A DNA stretch of 64,000 bases from Georhizobium profundi (GTDB lineage Bacteria > Pseudomonadota > Alphaproteobacteria > Rhizobiales > Rhizobiaceae), in the NCBI RefSeq assembly GCF_003952725.1, contig NZ_CP032509.1:2132001-2196000 (forward strand). Reading direction: 5' to 3'. The notes under the pieces were generated by a model. That model saw nothing but the letters and a program-made list of their open reading frames with translations. It searched no databases and was not told the origin of the DNA. The translations under genes were made by a program, and so were the position numbers. The stretch's first letter is position 1, and each line of letters opens with the position of its first letter. This document shows, in pieces, positions 37,006-46,252 of this stretch.

Positions 37006-38418
37006 TCAATCCTCCAGCACCCAAGTATCCTTGGTGCCTCCGCCCTGGCTGGAGTTGACGACGAGCGAGCCTGCCTTCAGCGCGACGCGCGTGAGCCCGC
37101 CGGGAATGATCTGGATGCGGTTCGGCGATACGAGAACGAAGGGCCGCAGGTCGACGTGGCGCGGTGCCACGCCCTTCTTGACGAGGATCGGCACGGTAGA
37201 GAGCGACAGGGTGGGCTGGGCGATGTAATTGCCCGGCCGCGACTTGAGCTTGGCGGCGAATGCGCTGATTTCCTTTTTCGACGCTGTCGGCCCGACGAGC
37301 ATGCCGTAGCCGCCGGAGCCGTGCACTTCCTTGACAACCAGGTCGGCCAGATTGTCGAGAACGTATTTCAGCGTGTCCGGCTCGGAGCAGCGGTAAGTCG
37401 GGACGTTTTCGAGCAGAGGCTTGCGCCCCGTATAGAACTCCACGATTTCCGGCATGTAGGAATAGATCGCCTTGTCGTCGGCGATGCCTGTGCCGGGGGC
37501 ATTGGCGATCGTGATGTTGCCGGCGCGGTAGACATCCATGATCCCGGCAACGCCGAGTGCCGATTCCGGCCGGAAGGTGAGGGGGTCGAGGAAGTCGTCG
37601 TCGACACGGCGATAAAGCACGTCGATCGGCTTGTAGCCCTGGGTGGTGCGCATGGCGACGCGACCGCCGATAACCCTGAGGTCGGGGCCTTCCACCAGTT
37701 CCACGCCCATCTGGTCGGCGAGGAAGGCGTGTTCGTAATAGGCGGAATTAAAGATCCCCGGCGTCAGAACTGCGACGCGAGGCTTGTCGGCGCAGCCGGG
37801 CGGTGCGGATGCCTCCAGGCTTTGGCGCAACAGCATCGGGTAGTTTTCGACCGGGCGCACGCGGACCCGGTGAAACAATTCCGGGAACATCTGCATCATC
37901 GTTTCCCGGTTCTCCAGCATGTAGGAAACGCCGGACGGCGTGCGGGCATTGTCTTCCAGAACGTAGAATTCGTCCTGGCCTGTGCGCACGATGTCGGTGC
38001 CGATGATGTGCGTGTAGACGCCGCCGGGCGGCCGCATGCCGATCATTTCCGGCAGGAAGGCGACGTTGCGCTCGATCAGATGGCGAGGCACGCGGCCGGC
38101 GCGGATGATCTCCTGCTTGTGGTAGATGTCGTCAAGAAATGCGTTGAGGGCTGCGACGCGCTGTTCGATCCCCTGAGCGAGCTTTCGCCATTCGCGGCCG
38201 GAGATCACCCGGGGGACGATATCGAAGGGAATGATGCGCTCAGCGGCTTCTTCCTTGCCGTAGACGGCGAAGGTGATGCCGGTCTTGCGGAAGATGGCCT
38301 CGGCGTCACGCGACTTTGTCAGCAGTCTGGCGTGATCCTGCTCGCCGTACCAGGACATATACTCCGAATAGGGCCCGCGGGGCCGGTTGTCGGCGTCGAG
38401 CATTTCGTCGAACGGCAA
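37006..38418 (-). CDS. Circularly permuted ATP-grasp protein (CP_ATPgrasp type, DUF404/DUF407)
   Basis: The 470-residue protein has GPYSEYMSWYGEQDHARLL, then RRVDDDFLDPLTFRPES and VVKEVHGSGGYGMLVGPTAS, matching the circularly permuted ATP-grasp family. ATP-grasp enzymes activate carboxylates for peptide-like ligation. It is the first gene of the four-gene set. A peptide-tag synthesis and removal pathway has been proposed for such clusters, but the substrate is unknown. Confidence 0.9.
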   Translation of the reverse strand: MPFDEMLDADNRPRGPYSEYMSWYGEQDHARLLTKSRDAEAIFRKTGITFAVYGKEEAAERIIPFDIVPRVISGREWRKLAQGIEQRVAALNAFLDDIYHKQEIIRAGRVPRHLIERNVAFLPEMIGMRPPGGVYTHIIGTDIVRTGQDEFYVLEDNARTPSGVSYMLENRETMMQMFPELFHRVRVRPVENYPMLLRQSLEASAPPGCADKPRVAVLTPGIFNSAYYEHAFLADQMGVELVEGPDLRVIGGRVAMRTTQGYKPIDVLYRRVDDDFLDPLTFRPESALGVAGIMDVYRAGNITIANAPGTGIADDKAIYSYMPEIVEFYTGRKPLLENVPTYRCSEPDTLKYVLDNLADLVVKEVHGSGGYGMLVGPTASKKEISAFAAKLKSRPGNYIAQPTLSLSTVPILVKKGVAPRHVDLRPFVLVSPNRIQIIPGGLTRVALKAGSLVVNSSQGGGTKDTWVLED

Positions 38419-38601
38419 ATCAAAGCTCCCTCTTTTTAGTCATGAAAGAGCAAAGCGGGAGGCTTTGCAAGCGGCTGCGGGCGTCGGCAAAACAATGCCT
38501 TAAGCTGAGGCGTGGTTGCACAAGCTTTGATCATGCTTTGACAGGTTGCGCCAGCGCGCGTAACGGTCGACGCGAATTTCTGCCTGCGAGCCGCACTCCC
38601 C

Positions 38602-39492
38602 ATGACAATCGAACGCATCGCTCCCGCGCTTTTCGTGCTGCTTTGGTCCACGGGGTGGATCGTTGCGCGTTATGCGGCACCGCACGCCGATCCGCTGTTC
38701 TTTCTGTGCCTGCGCTACGTGTCCGCCGCCGCAGTCTTCGTGGTGTTCTGCATGATCGTTCGGGCCCAGTGGCCGCAGACCCGCGCGCAGTGGTGGCACG
38801 CAACGTTTTCGGGCGTGCTCCTGCATGCGATCTATCTCGGCGGTGTCTGGTGGGCGATCGCGCATGGCGTGCCGACAGCACTTTCGGGGCTCATCGCCGC
38901 ACTCCAACCCTTGCTCACGGCCACAGTCGCGCCTTTCGTCGTCGGTGAGCGCCTGTCGGGGAGCCAGAAGCTCGGCATCGGTCTCGGTCTCGTCGGTCTG
39001 ATGATCGCCATCGTGCCGAATCTGATGGCGCTCGAACCGGAACAGATCGCAGCCGCCACGGTGCCGCTCATCGTCAACGTCGTCGCCATGGTCGCGGTCA
39101 CGGCCGGCACGCTCTACCAGAAGCGCTATCTCCAGACAGGCGACCTGCGCACCATCGCCACGCTGCAGTATTTTGGCGCGTTCGTGGTGACCGCGCCTTT
39201 CGTGTTGCTGCTGGAAGACATGCGGATCGTCTGGAACTTCGAAGTCTTCGTCGCGCTCGCATGGTCCGTCTTCGGGCTGTCGCTGCTGGCGATTGCGCTT
39301 CTGCTCTACCTCATCAGGCGCGGCCAGGTGTCGAAGGCGGCATCGCTGATCTATCTGGTGCCGCCGACCGTGGCGATTCAAGCGTTCCTCTATTTCGGCG
39401 AGGAACTGCCGCTGCCGATGATCATCGGCACATTGGTGGTCGTGCTCGGCGTCTATCTCACGAACCGAAAGCCGAAGGCTCCGGTTACCTGA
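38602..39492 (+). CDS. DMT-superfamily exporter (EamA domains)
   Basis: The 296-residue protein has ten hydrophobic segments in two EamA repeats (first repeat about 5-135, second about 150-285) and begins RIAPALFVLLWSTGWIVARY, common in this family. Likely exports a metabolite or amino acid; substrate not predictable. It is divergent from the ATP-grasp gene (183-bp gap) and converges on the helicase. Confidence 0.85.
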   Translation: MTIERIAPALFVLLWSTGWIVARYAAPHADPLFFLCLRYVSAAAVFVVFCMIVRAQWPQTRAQWWHATFSGVLLHAIYLGGVWWAIAHGVPTALSGLIAALQPLLTATVAPFVVGERLSGSQKLGIGLGLVGLMIAIVPNLMALEPEQIAAATVPLIVNVVAMVAVTAGTLYQKRYLQTGDLRTIATLQYFGAFVVTAPFVLLLEDMRIVWNFEVFVALAWSVFGLSLLAIALLLYLIRRGQVSKAASLIYLVPPTVAIQAFLYFGEELPLPMIIGTLVVVLGVYLTNRKPKAPVT

Positions 39493-39510
39493 GACGACCG
39501 GCCAAAGAAA

Positions 39511-39539
39511 AAGGCCGCCGCTGGTTCAGCGACGGCCTT
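39511..39539 (-). terminator. Terminator for the RhlE-like helicase gene
   Basis: A 13-bp stem with one mismatch (AAGGCCGCCGCTG / CAGCGACGGCCTT) and a short loop. Read on the minus strand it is followed by TTTTTCTTT, so it serves the helicase. The plus strand has no T-run for the DMT gene. Confidence 0.8.
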
Positions 39540-39561
39540 CATCATCTCTGTACGTCAGGGA

Positions 39562-40881
39562 TCAGGCGCTGCGGCGCTGGCCACCCTGCGACGAGCCTTC
39601 GCGCTTGCCCTTGCCGACGCGGCGATGCGAACGGCCGCTCGGGCGCTCGCCGTTGCCGGTGCGCTCGGGGCGCTGACCATTGCCACGTCCGCCGCCATTT
39701 CCGCGACCAGGACCCTTGCCGCTGCCGCGGGCAGGGCGGGCGTGATCGGCCGGAGCCGTGCCGCTGGCAACCGCGATCGAGATGCCCATCAGCTTCTCGA
39801 TGTCGCGCAGCAAGCGGATTTCGTCCGGTGCACAGAAGGCGACTGCCATGCCATCGCGGCCGGCACGTGCGGTACGACCGATCCGGTGCACGTAAGCGTC
39901 CGGCACTTCCGGCAGCTCGAAATTGTAGACGTGGCTGACGCCGGTGATGTCGATGCCGCGTGCTGCGACGTCGGTTGCCACCAGAACCCGAACCTTGCCG
40001 TCCTTGAATTCCTTCAAGGCGCGCTCGCGCTGGTTCTGGCTCTTGTTGCCATGGATCGAGGCGGCCGAGAAACCGGCAGCGACGAGCTGCTTCATCAGCT
40101 TTTCAGAACCGTGCTTGGTACGACCGAAGACGAGTGCAAGGCCATCCGGGTTGGCGCGCAGGCACTGGATCAGAAGGTTCGTCTTGGCCGACTTGTCCGT
40201 GACGAAATGCACGCTCTGCTCGACCTTGTCGGCAGCCTTGCCGGGAGGCGAGACTTCGACGCGCATCGGGTCGGTGAGGTAGCTGTCGGCGAGATCCGCG
40301 ATCATCTTCGGCATCGTTGCCGAGAACAAAAGCGTCTGGCGCTTCTTGGGCACGAGCTTCACGATCTTGCGCAGATCATGGATAAAACCGAGATCGAGCA
40401 TCTGGTCGGCTTCGTCGAGGATGAGGCGGTGCACCTGGTGCAGGCTCAGAGCCTTGCGGTCCACGAGATCGAGCAGGCGGCCGGGGGTGGACACGAGAAT
40501 GTCGAGGCCACGGTCGAGCATGCGCATCTGGCCGTTGATCGATACGCCACCGACCACGACACCGATCTTGAGCGGCGTGTTCTTGACGAACGCCTTCAGA
40601 TTGGCGGCGATCTGGTTGACCAGTTCACGTGTCGGCGCAAGAATCAGCGCACGCGTGGCGCGGGGCTCCGGCTTCTTGCCGTCCGAGAGCAGGCCTTCGA
40701 TCAGCGGCAGGCCGAAGGCAGCCGTCTTGCCGGTGCCCGTCTGAGCGAGGCCGATCAGATCGTGGCCTTTCAGGACGAGTGGGATGGCTTGTGCCTGGAT
40801 CGGCGTCGGCTGGGTGAAGCCGAGGGCGACGAGCGGCGCAAGTGTCTGCTTGGAAAGACCAAGCGAAGTGAAATCGTTCAA
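39562..40881 (-). CDS. DEAD-box RNA helicase, RhlE-like
   Basis: The 439-residue protein has the full motif set: Q-motif FTQPTPIQAQAI, AQTGTGKT, PTRELV, DEAD, SAT, ARGIDI and HRIGRTAR. The last ~65 residues are a basic Gly/Arg/Lys-rich tail (GRGNGGGRGNGQ) for RNA binding. It likely remodels rRNA or mRNA, often in the cold. The start codon directly follows CATGTATTTTG; the 5' leader is long and GC-structured. Confidence 0.92.
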   Translation of the reverse strand: MNDFTSLGLSKQTLAPLVALGFTQPTPIQAQAIPLVLKGHDLIGLAQTGTGKTAAFGLPLIEGLLSDGKKPEPRATRALILAPTRELVNQIAANLKAFVKNTPLKIGVVVGGVSINGQMRMLDRGLDILVSTPGRLLDLVDRKALSLHQVHRLILDEADQMLDLGFIHDLRKIVKLVPKKRQTLLFSATMPKMIADLADSYLTDPMRVEVSPPGKAADKVEQSVHFVTDKSAKTNLLIQCLRANPDGLALVFGRTKHGSEKLMKQLVAAGFSAASIHGNKSQNQRERALKEFKDGKVRVLVATDVAARGIDITGVSHVYNFELPEVPDAYVHRIGRTARAGRDGMAVAFCAPDEIRLLRDIEKLMGISIAVASGTAPADHARPARGSGKGPGRGNGGGRGNGQRPERTGNGERPSGRSHRRVGKGKREGSSQGGQRRSA

Positions 40882-41325
40882 AATACATGCCTTTCAGGCG
40901 TGGGCAGCCGCACGCGGAACCGTCTTGGTCCGAATGGCGACTTCAAGAACCCCGCGTGAAATGGGAACTTGGATTGGAAATGCTTTCTTCAGCGCCAGGG
41001 CGACGAATGACTTCGCCGTTCTTGGGAACTGCCGCTTTATGAAACCTTGTTGATCGGGTCATGTACCCGAAATGGCGCGCTCACGCTGGCGGCCTAAAGG
41101 GAAAGCTGAACCGCATGTCGTCTTTTCCTCGACAAAAGTCAAGACGGGGGAGGTGATCAGCGCTCTGGCGAGAAGCCCCAGTCGAAATTCTCGACCCCTC
41201 CTTTCCAGATGCACGCCAATCGCTATGATCGGCCAACTTTTGGGCAGAGACGCCTGAAAGGACAGTCAAAGATAGGACGGACGCACGAACGATGCGCTCC
41301 GACAGATTTCAGGGAGAGTGACTAC
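40882..41325. promoter_or_regulatory. Intergenic region between the helicase and liv-type binding-protein genes, with a shared 12-mer
   Basis: No gene is seen in these 444 bp. The element ACGCCTGAAAGG occurs twice in opposite orientation: minus strand at 40890-40901, just before the helicase start, and plus strand at 41250-41261, 65 bp before the binding-protein start. The helicase leader also has GC-rich hairpins (around GTGCGGCTGCCCAC) reminiscent of cold-shock gene leaders. CAGGGAGAGTGACTAC before 41326 is the ribosome site of the next gene. Confidence 0.45.
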
Positions 41326-42531
41326 ATGTTGCCAGCATTCAAGACGGCGCTCGCCACCGGCGTGGCTGTAGCGAGCCTGACGACGGCAGCCTTGGCGGAG
41401 GATTTCAAGATCGGCTTCATCGGCGGCATGACCGGGCCGATCGAAAGCCTGATGCCGCCGATCGTGGCAGGCGCGGAACTGGCCATCGCCCAGATCAACG
41501 AGCAGGGCGGTTTTTTCGGTGACGAAAGCCAGGCCTCGCTGGTCATCGGCGACGACGGTTGCGTCGACGCGACGCGTGCATCGGATGCTGCCGACCGTCT
41601 CGTCAATGTCGAAAGCGTCAAGGCGATCGTCGGTGCGATGTGCTCGGGCGCAACCGTTGCCGCAGCCAACAACGCGGCCGTTCCGGGCGGCGTCGTCATG
41701 ATCTCGCCGGCGTCCACTGCGCCGTCGCTGACCACGCTCGAAGACAACGACCTCGTCTTCCGCACCGCGCCTTCAGACGCGTTCCAGGGTGAAGTTCTCG
41801 CCAACCTCGTGTTCAACAAGGGCATCACGAGCGTTGCCGTGTCCTACGTGAACAATGACTATGGCACGGGCTTTGCCGATGCCTTCGGCGCTGCATTCGA
41901 AGCTGCCGGTGGCCAGGTGCTCGCCTCCGAAGCGCATGAAGACGGCAAGGCCGACTATCGCGCGGAAATCGGCTCTCTGTCGTCCACGGGCGCCGAAGCC
42001 CTCGTCGTGCTTGCTTATGTGGATGGCTCGGGCGGCACGCTTATTCGCCAGGCCGTCGAAGGCGGCGACTTCTCTCAGTTCGTCGGCGGTGACGGCATGG
42101 TGGGCAACCGCCTTGGCGAGCTCGTCGGTTCCAGCGCCGATGGCATGATCGCGACCCGTCCGGGCTCCCCGGAACTGCCGGGCCGCGCTGCTTATGATGC
42201 TGCTGCCGAGGAAGCCGGCTTCGATCCGAGCGCAACCTTCGCCGCGCAGTCCTATGACGCGGCATTCCTGCTCGCACTCGCTCTGCAGAAGAACGGCGGC
42301 GAAATGGAAGGCCTCAACACCGCACTTCGCGAGATTGCGACGGAACCGGGCGAAGTCATTCTGCCGGGCGAGTGGGAGAAGGCAGTCGAACTGATCGCAG
42401 CCGGTCAGGACATCAACTACGAAGGCGCTTCCGGCAGCCACGAATTCGACGACGCTGGCGATGTGCCCGGCGTGTTCGACGAAATGACGGTCGAGAACGG
42501 CGAGTTCGTCGTCGTCGGCCCCGCCACGTAA
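41326..42531 (+). CDS. Branched-chain amino acid-type ABC transporter substrate-binding protein (second liv system)
   Basis: The 401-residue protein has a 24-residue signal peptide (cleavage after ALA) and the Leu-binding fold: KIGFIGGMTGPIESLMPP, GFFGDESQASLVIGDDGC and SYVNNDYGTGFADAF. It is probably the binding protein for the livGFHM genes at 45-48.8 kb, from which it is separated by a c-di-GMP gene. The ligand may be an amino acid, urea or a small amide. Confidence 0.87.
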   Translation: MLPAFKTALATGVAVASLTTAALAEDFKIGFIGGMTGPIESLMPPIVAGAELAIAQINEQGGFFGDESQASLVIGDDGCVDATRASDAADRLVNVESVKAIVGAMCSGATVAAANNAAVPGGVVMISPASTAPSLTTLEDNDLVFRTAPSDAFQGEVLANLVFNKGITSVAVSYVNNDYGTGFADAFGAAFEAAGGQVLASEAHEDGKADYRAEIGSLSSTGAEALVVLAYVDGSGGTLIRQAVEGGDFSQFVGGDGMVGNRLGELVGSSADGMIATRPGSPELPGRAAYDAAAEEAGFDPSATFAAQSYDAAFLLALALQKNGGEMEGLNTALREIATEPGEVILPGEWEKAVELIAAGQDINYEGASGSHEFDDAGDVPGVFDEMTVENGEFVVVGPAT

Positions 42532-42564
42532 GTCATTTTTCGCTTACGGATCGACCCGTATCGA

Positions 42565-42599
42565 AGGGGAGCCTGCGGCTGATGCTGCAGGCTCCCTTC
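42565..42599 (+). terminator. Hairpin terminator after the second binding-protein gene
   Basis: GGGAGCCTGC pairs with GCAGGCTCCC (10 bp, 10-base loop) and is followed by TTCTCGTTT, 34 bp after the stop. Confidence 0.7.
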
Positions 42600-42711
42600 T
42601 CGTTTCGGCTGGAGCTTTGGATCTTCTAAAATGCTAAGTTGTGGCATCGGCGCGTAACGCTTTCGAAACCGCGCTCTCGCTAGCTGTTATGGACAGCAGC
42701 GGGGGCGAACC

Positions 42712-44970
42712 ATGACGATAAGCTCGGTCGGCAAGGTTGAAGTGGAGCGGCTAGAGGCCGTTCGCGCGCTCAACCTTACCTACACATCCGATTTTCCCGA
42801 TCTCGACGCCATCACCAGCTTCGCCCGCGAGATATTTGGTGTCAGCGGTGCACTGGTCACCATCGTAGACGAGGATGTCCAGTGGAACATTTCCCGATCC
42901 GGCTATGATGATCGCTGGACACCGCGGCTTCATTCGCTCTGCAACGTTACTCTTGCTCAGGGGAGGCAGCTTATTGTTCAGGATCTGAGCCTGGACGCCA
43001 GATTCGGCAGCAATCCGCTCGTCCACCAGTCACCCTATCTGCGCTTTTATGCAGGTATTCCGCTCGAGATTGATCCCGGCATCTGCCTCGGCACGCTCTG
43101 CCTCATCGATACCGAAACGCGCTCCTTGTCATCGCGTGAAGTGGCACAGCTGGAGCGGCTGGCAACCATTGCGACGGCCTTGCTCAGGCAGCATCGCGAC
43201 ACGGTGCGCGTGGCGCGTCTTTCTATGTCTCTCGCGCAGTCCGCCCGCACGATCGAAGAGCAGTCACATACACTGACGCTGCAAAACCGCATGCTGGACG
43301 AAGCCTGCGCGCTCGGTGAAATGGGTGCCTTCAACCACGATCTGTTGACCGATCAGGCCGAATGGAGCGCGATCTTGAAGCGCATCCACGATCTTGACGA
43401 ACACACGCCGATTGGTTCGACCAGCGATTTCAGCCACATGGCGCGCTTTTATTCCAAGAAGGACTTGAAGCGCTACGTGGTTGCCGTGCGCGAAGCGATG
43501 CGCAAGCGTGAGACGCTGGAATTCGAGACCACCCTGCGCACGGCGAAGGGCCGCCGTCGTTGGGTGCGCCTCCGGGTCGATTTCGAGTACGACCAGAATG
43601 GCCGGCCCGTGCGCCGTTTCGGCATGATGCAGGATATCACGCGCGAGAAGCGGCTGCTTGGGCGTCTGGATTATCTGGCCAATCGCGATCCGCTGACGGG
43701 TCTCTACAACCGCAATTACTTTCTGCGGACCGCGAACCAGCATCTCAAGGATCGCAAGCATCTGACGACGGGTATCGCGATCCTGGATCTCGACGGCTTC
43801 AAGGCCATCAATGACAGCTATGGCCACGCTGCCGGCGATGCCTGCCTGCGCGCGATTGCCACGAGACTGCGAAGCCATTGTGGCCCGGACTGGCTTCTCG
43901 TGCGGCCCGGCGGTGATGAATTCGCGCTCGTGATTGCCGATGAATGCGATCTAGAAACCTTGAAGGAGCGGCTCGAAGCTTTGAGGCTGGTCATCCAGCA
44001 GCCGATCGAATGGAAGGGCATCACGTTCCAGGTATCGGCCTCCATCGGCCTCGCGCCTGCTGAGCCTGGCCGCATGCAGGATGCGCTCGAACTGGTGCAA
44101 TCGGCCGATCTCGCCGTTTACAAGGCGAAGGCGGCGGGTCGCAATTGCCTCGCCACCTATTCCTCCGATCTGCACGAAGTGGCGCTCCATCGGTTCAACA
44201 TCATCAGCGAGGCGCGAAGGGCGCTCGACCGCGGCGAGTTCACGCTGTTCTACCAGCCGAAGATCAAGCTCATGGACCGCAGTCTTAGCGGGTTCGAGGC
44301 TTTGCTGCGGTGGCGTCAGCCGGATGGCCGTTACGCTGCGCCCGGCGAATATCTGCCCGTCCTCGAAGATGGCGAGATGTCGCGGCGCATCGGCGACTTC
44401 GTCATGGACGAGGCGATCCGGCAAGCCTCGCGCTGGCGGGCGAGCGGCTTTGATTTCGGCAACATCGCCATCAATGTTTCATCGAGCCAGTTCATCGGCA
44501 GCGGCTTCGTCGACCGACTGATCTCCAGCATGGCCGATGCGGGGCTTGCGCCCGGCGACATTCAAGTCGAGGTGACGGAAGGCGTGCTTCTGTCCACCGG
44601 CGCGACCTCGGTCGCTTCGGGCCTCAAGCGGCTGTCGGACCACGGTATCAAGATCGCGTTCGATGACTTCGGCACGGGCTACGCGTCGCTGGTCCATCTG
44701 CGCCAGCTCGAATTCGACGTCATCAAGCTGGATATGTCCTTTGTCCGCTCGATGCTGACGTCGCCTGCCGACATGGCAATCGTCGAGGCGGTGCTGACGC
44801 TCGCAAGGCGGCTCGGCAAACAGGTCGTGGCTGAAGGTGTCGAGACGGGCACCCAGGCGGAAACCTTGCTCGCCCATGGCTGCCATTACGGGCAGGGTTA
44901 TCTCTTCAGCCGGCCAAAGCCCGCGGCCGTGGTCGAGGCCGCGTGGCGGGAGTTGCGCGAGGCGGTGTGA
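42712..44970 (+). CDS. c-di-GMP signalling protein: GAF-PAS-GGDEF-EAL
   Basis: The 752-residue protein has a GAF domain (about 20-165), a PAS/PAC domain (about 200-310, ending FGMMQDITREKR), a GGDEF cyclase domain with an intact GGDEF at 400-404 and an EAL phosphodiesterase domain with EAL at 529-531 and DDFGTGYASL intact. Both enzymatic halves look active, so the net effect on c-di-GMP depends on input signals. There is no signal peptide or membrane segment, so it senses cytoplasmic ligands. It lies between the two parts of the second liv system. Confidence 0.92.
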   Translation: MTISSVGKVEVERLEAVRALNLTYTSDFPDLDAITSFAREIFGVSGALVTIVDEDVQWNISRSGYDDRWTPRLHSLCNVTLAQGRQLIVQDLSLDARFGSNPLVHQSPYLRFYAGIPLEIDPGICLGTLCLIDTETRSLSSREVAQLERLATIATALLRQHRDTVRVARLSMSLAQSARTIEEQSHTLTLQNRMLDEACALGEMGAFNHDLLTDQAEWSAILKRIHDLDEHTPIGSTSDFSHMARFYSKKDLKRYVVAVREAMRKRETLEFETTLRTAKGRRRWVRLRVDFEYDQNGRPVRRFGMMQDITREKRLLGRLDYLANRDPLTGLYNRNYFLRTANQHLKDRKHLTTGIAILDLDGFKAINDSYGHAAGDACLRAIATRLRSHCGPDWLLVRPGGDEFALVIADECDLETLKERLEALRLVIQQPIEWKGITFQVSASIGLAPAEPGRMQDALELVQSADLAVYKAKAAGRNCLATYSSDLHEVALHRFNIISEARRALDRGEFTLFYQPKIKLMDRSLSGFEALLRWRQPDGRYAAPGEYLPVLEDGEMSRRIGDFVMDEAIRQASRWRASGFDFGNIAINVSSSQFIGSGFVDRLISSMADAGLAPGDIQVEVTEGVLLSTGATSVASGLKRLSDHGIKIAFDDFGTGYASLVHLRQLEFDVIKLDMSFVRSMLTSPADMAIVEAVLTLARRLGKQVVAEGVETGTQAETLLAHGCHYGQGYLFSRPKPAAVVEAAWRELREAV

Positions 44971-44983
44971 GCCGTCCTCAACC

Positions 44984-46252
44984 TTAGGCCTTGCGCGACA
45001 GACGCTCCGGAATGACGCCTTTCGGCGCGAAGCGCAGCACCATGGTGATCGTCAGGCCAATGACGAAAACGCGCATGGCGAGCGCCCGGCTGTTCAGGTC
45101 CGCAGGGGCCTGCCAGCCGAAGAGATCGCGCCCGATCGTGCGGATGTAGTCGAAGATGACGAGCGTCACCGGTTCCGACATCGTCCAGATCACGTAGACC
45201 AGCAGCGCCCCGAAGATCGCACCGCGATTGTTGCCGGGTCCGCCGAGGATCACCATCACCCAGATCAGGAAGGTGTGGTTGAGGTCGACGAAGCCGTTCG
45301 GGTCGAAGATCGTGTTGAAATGGATGAGCGTCGCGCCGCCGATGCCCATCAAGACGCAGCCGAAGACGAAGATCTCGAGCCTGCGCTTGGTCACATCCTT
45401 GCCCATGGCGGAGGCTGCGTCTTCATTGTCGCGGATCGCGCGCATCATGCGGCCCCAGGGCGCGTGATAGACGCGCTGCAGCAGCATGTAGACGATGACG
45501 AGCATCACTGCCGTCAGGACGAGGTAGCTTGCGCGTGCCGCGGTGAAGCCGACTTCGGCCGCGCCCGGTACCGGCCAGGGCAGGGGCGACACGGTCTGTG
45601 TCCCACGCGTCAACCAGTCGGCGTTCTTGAGGAAGGTCTTGATGATCTGCGCGATGCCGAGCGTGGCGATCGCGAGATAATCGGAGCGCAGGCCAAGGCA
45701 GATCTTGCCGACCACCCAGGCGATAGCACCGGCAACGATGCCGGCTGCCGCCCAGCCGAAATAGACGGGCAGGCCAAGGCCACCGACGAAGCCGGCTTCC
45801 CGTTCGATGTAGCGGGCGGTGGGATCGAGGCTTGCCGAGACCACCAGATAGGCGACGGCGAGCGTCACCAGCGTCAGGAAGGTCACGAGCGGCTTTGGCA
45901 GGCCGATCTTGCCCGAACGCGACACGGCGAAGACGGCGGCCGCGCCGATCGCCACCTTCACGAGCACATCGCCGAGCATGGCAGGGCCTTCGGAATCCCA
46001 GAACGCCTGGTTGACGGGGAAAGTCACGAAGAGCGAGGCGAAGGCGCCGGCGGCGATGAAGCCCATGATGCCGACATTGAAGAGCCCCGCCGTGCCCCAT
46101 TGCAGCGAAAGCCCGAAGGCGATCATCGCGTAGCACAGCGCTTCCACCGTCACGCGCAGCGAATATGCTGTGCCCTGGGTGACAAAGATGATGGCAAAGA
46201 GAACGCCGAGCCCGGCGAAGAGCAGGAGGTCGCGACGGTTATCGGTCATCAC
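44984..46252 (-). CDS. livM: Branched-chain amino acid ABC transporter permease, LivM-type (second system)
   Basis: The 422-residue membrane protein has GLFNVGIMGFIAAGAFASLF and LRSDYLAIATLGIAQIIKTF, the LivM motifs, and about ten hydrophobic segments. It is the last gene of the minus-strand unit livG-livF-livH-livM and overlaps livH by 4 bp. It converges on the GGDEF-EAL gene with 13 bp between. Confidence 0.9.
   Translation of the reverse strand: MMTDNRRDLLLFAGLGVLFAIIFVTQGTAYSLRVTVEALCYAMIAFGLSLQWGTAGLFNVGIMGFIAAGAFASLFVTFPVNQAFWDSEGPAMLGDVLVKVAIGAAAVFAVSRSGKIGLPKPLVTFLTLVTLAVAYLVVSASLDPTARYIEREAGFVGGLGLPVYFGWAAAGIVAGAIAWVVGKICLGLRSDYLAIATLGIAQIIKTFLKNADWLTRGTQTVSPLPWPVPGAAEVGFTAARASYLVLTAVMLVIVYMLLQRVYHAPWGRMMRAIRDNEDAASAMGKDVTKRRLEIFVFGCVLMGIGGATLIHFNTIFDPNGFVDLNHTFLIWVMVILGGPGNNRGAIFGALLVYVIWTMSEPVTLVIFDYIRTIGRDLFGWQAPADLNSRALAMRVFVIGLTITMVLRFAPKGVIPERLSRKA

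Noticed and set aside
36979..38439. Plus-strand frame (486 codons) opposite the ATP-grasp gene
   Set aside because: Antisense shadow of a conserved family.
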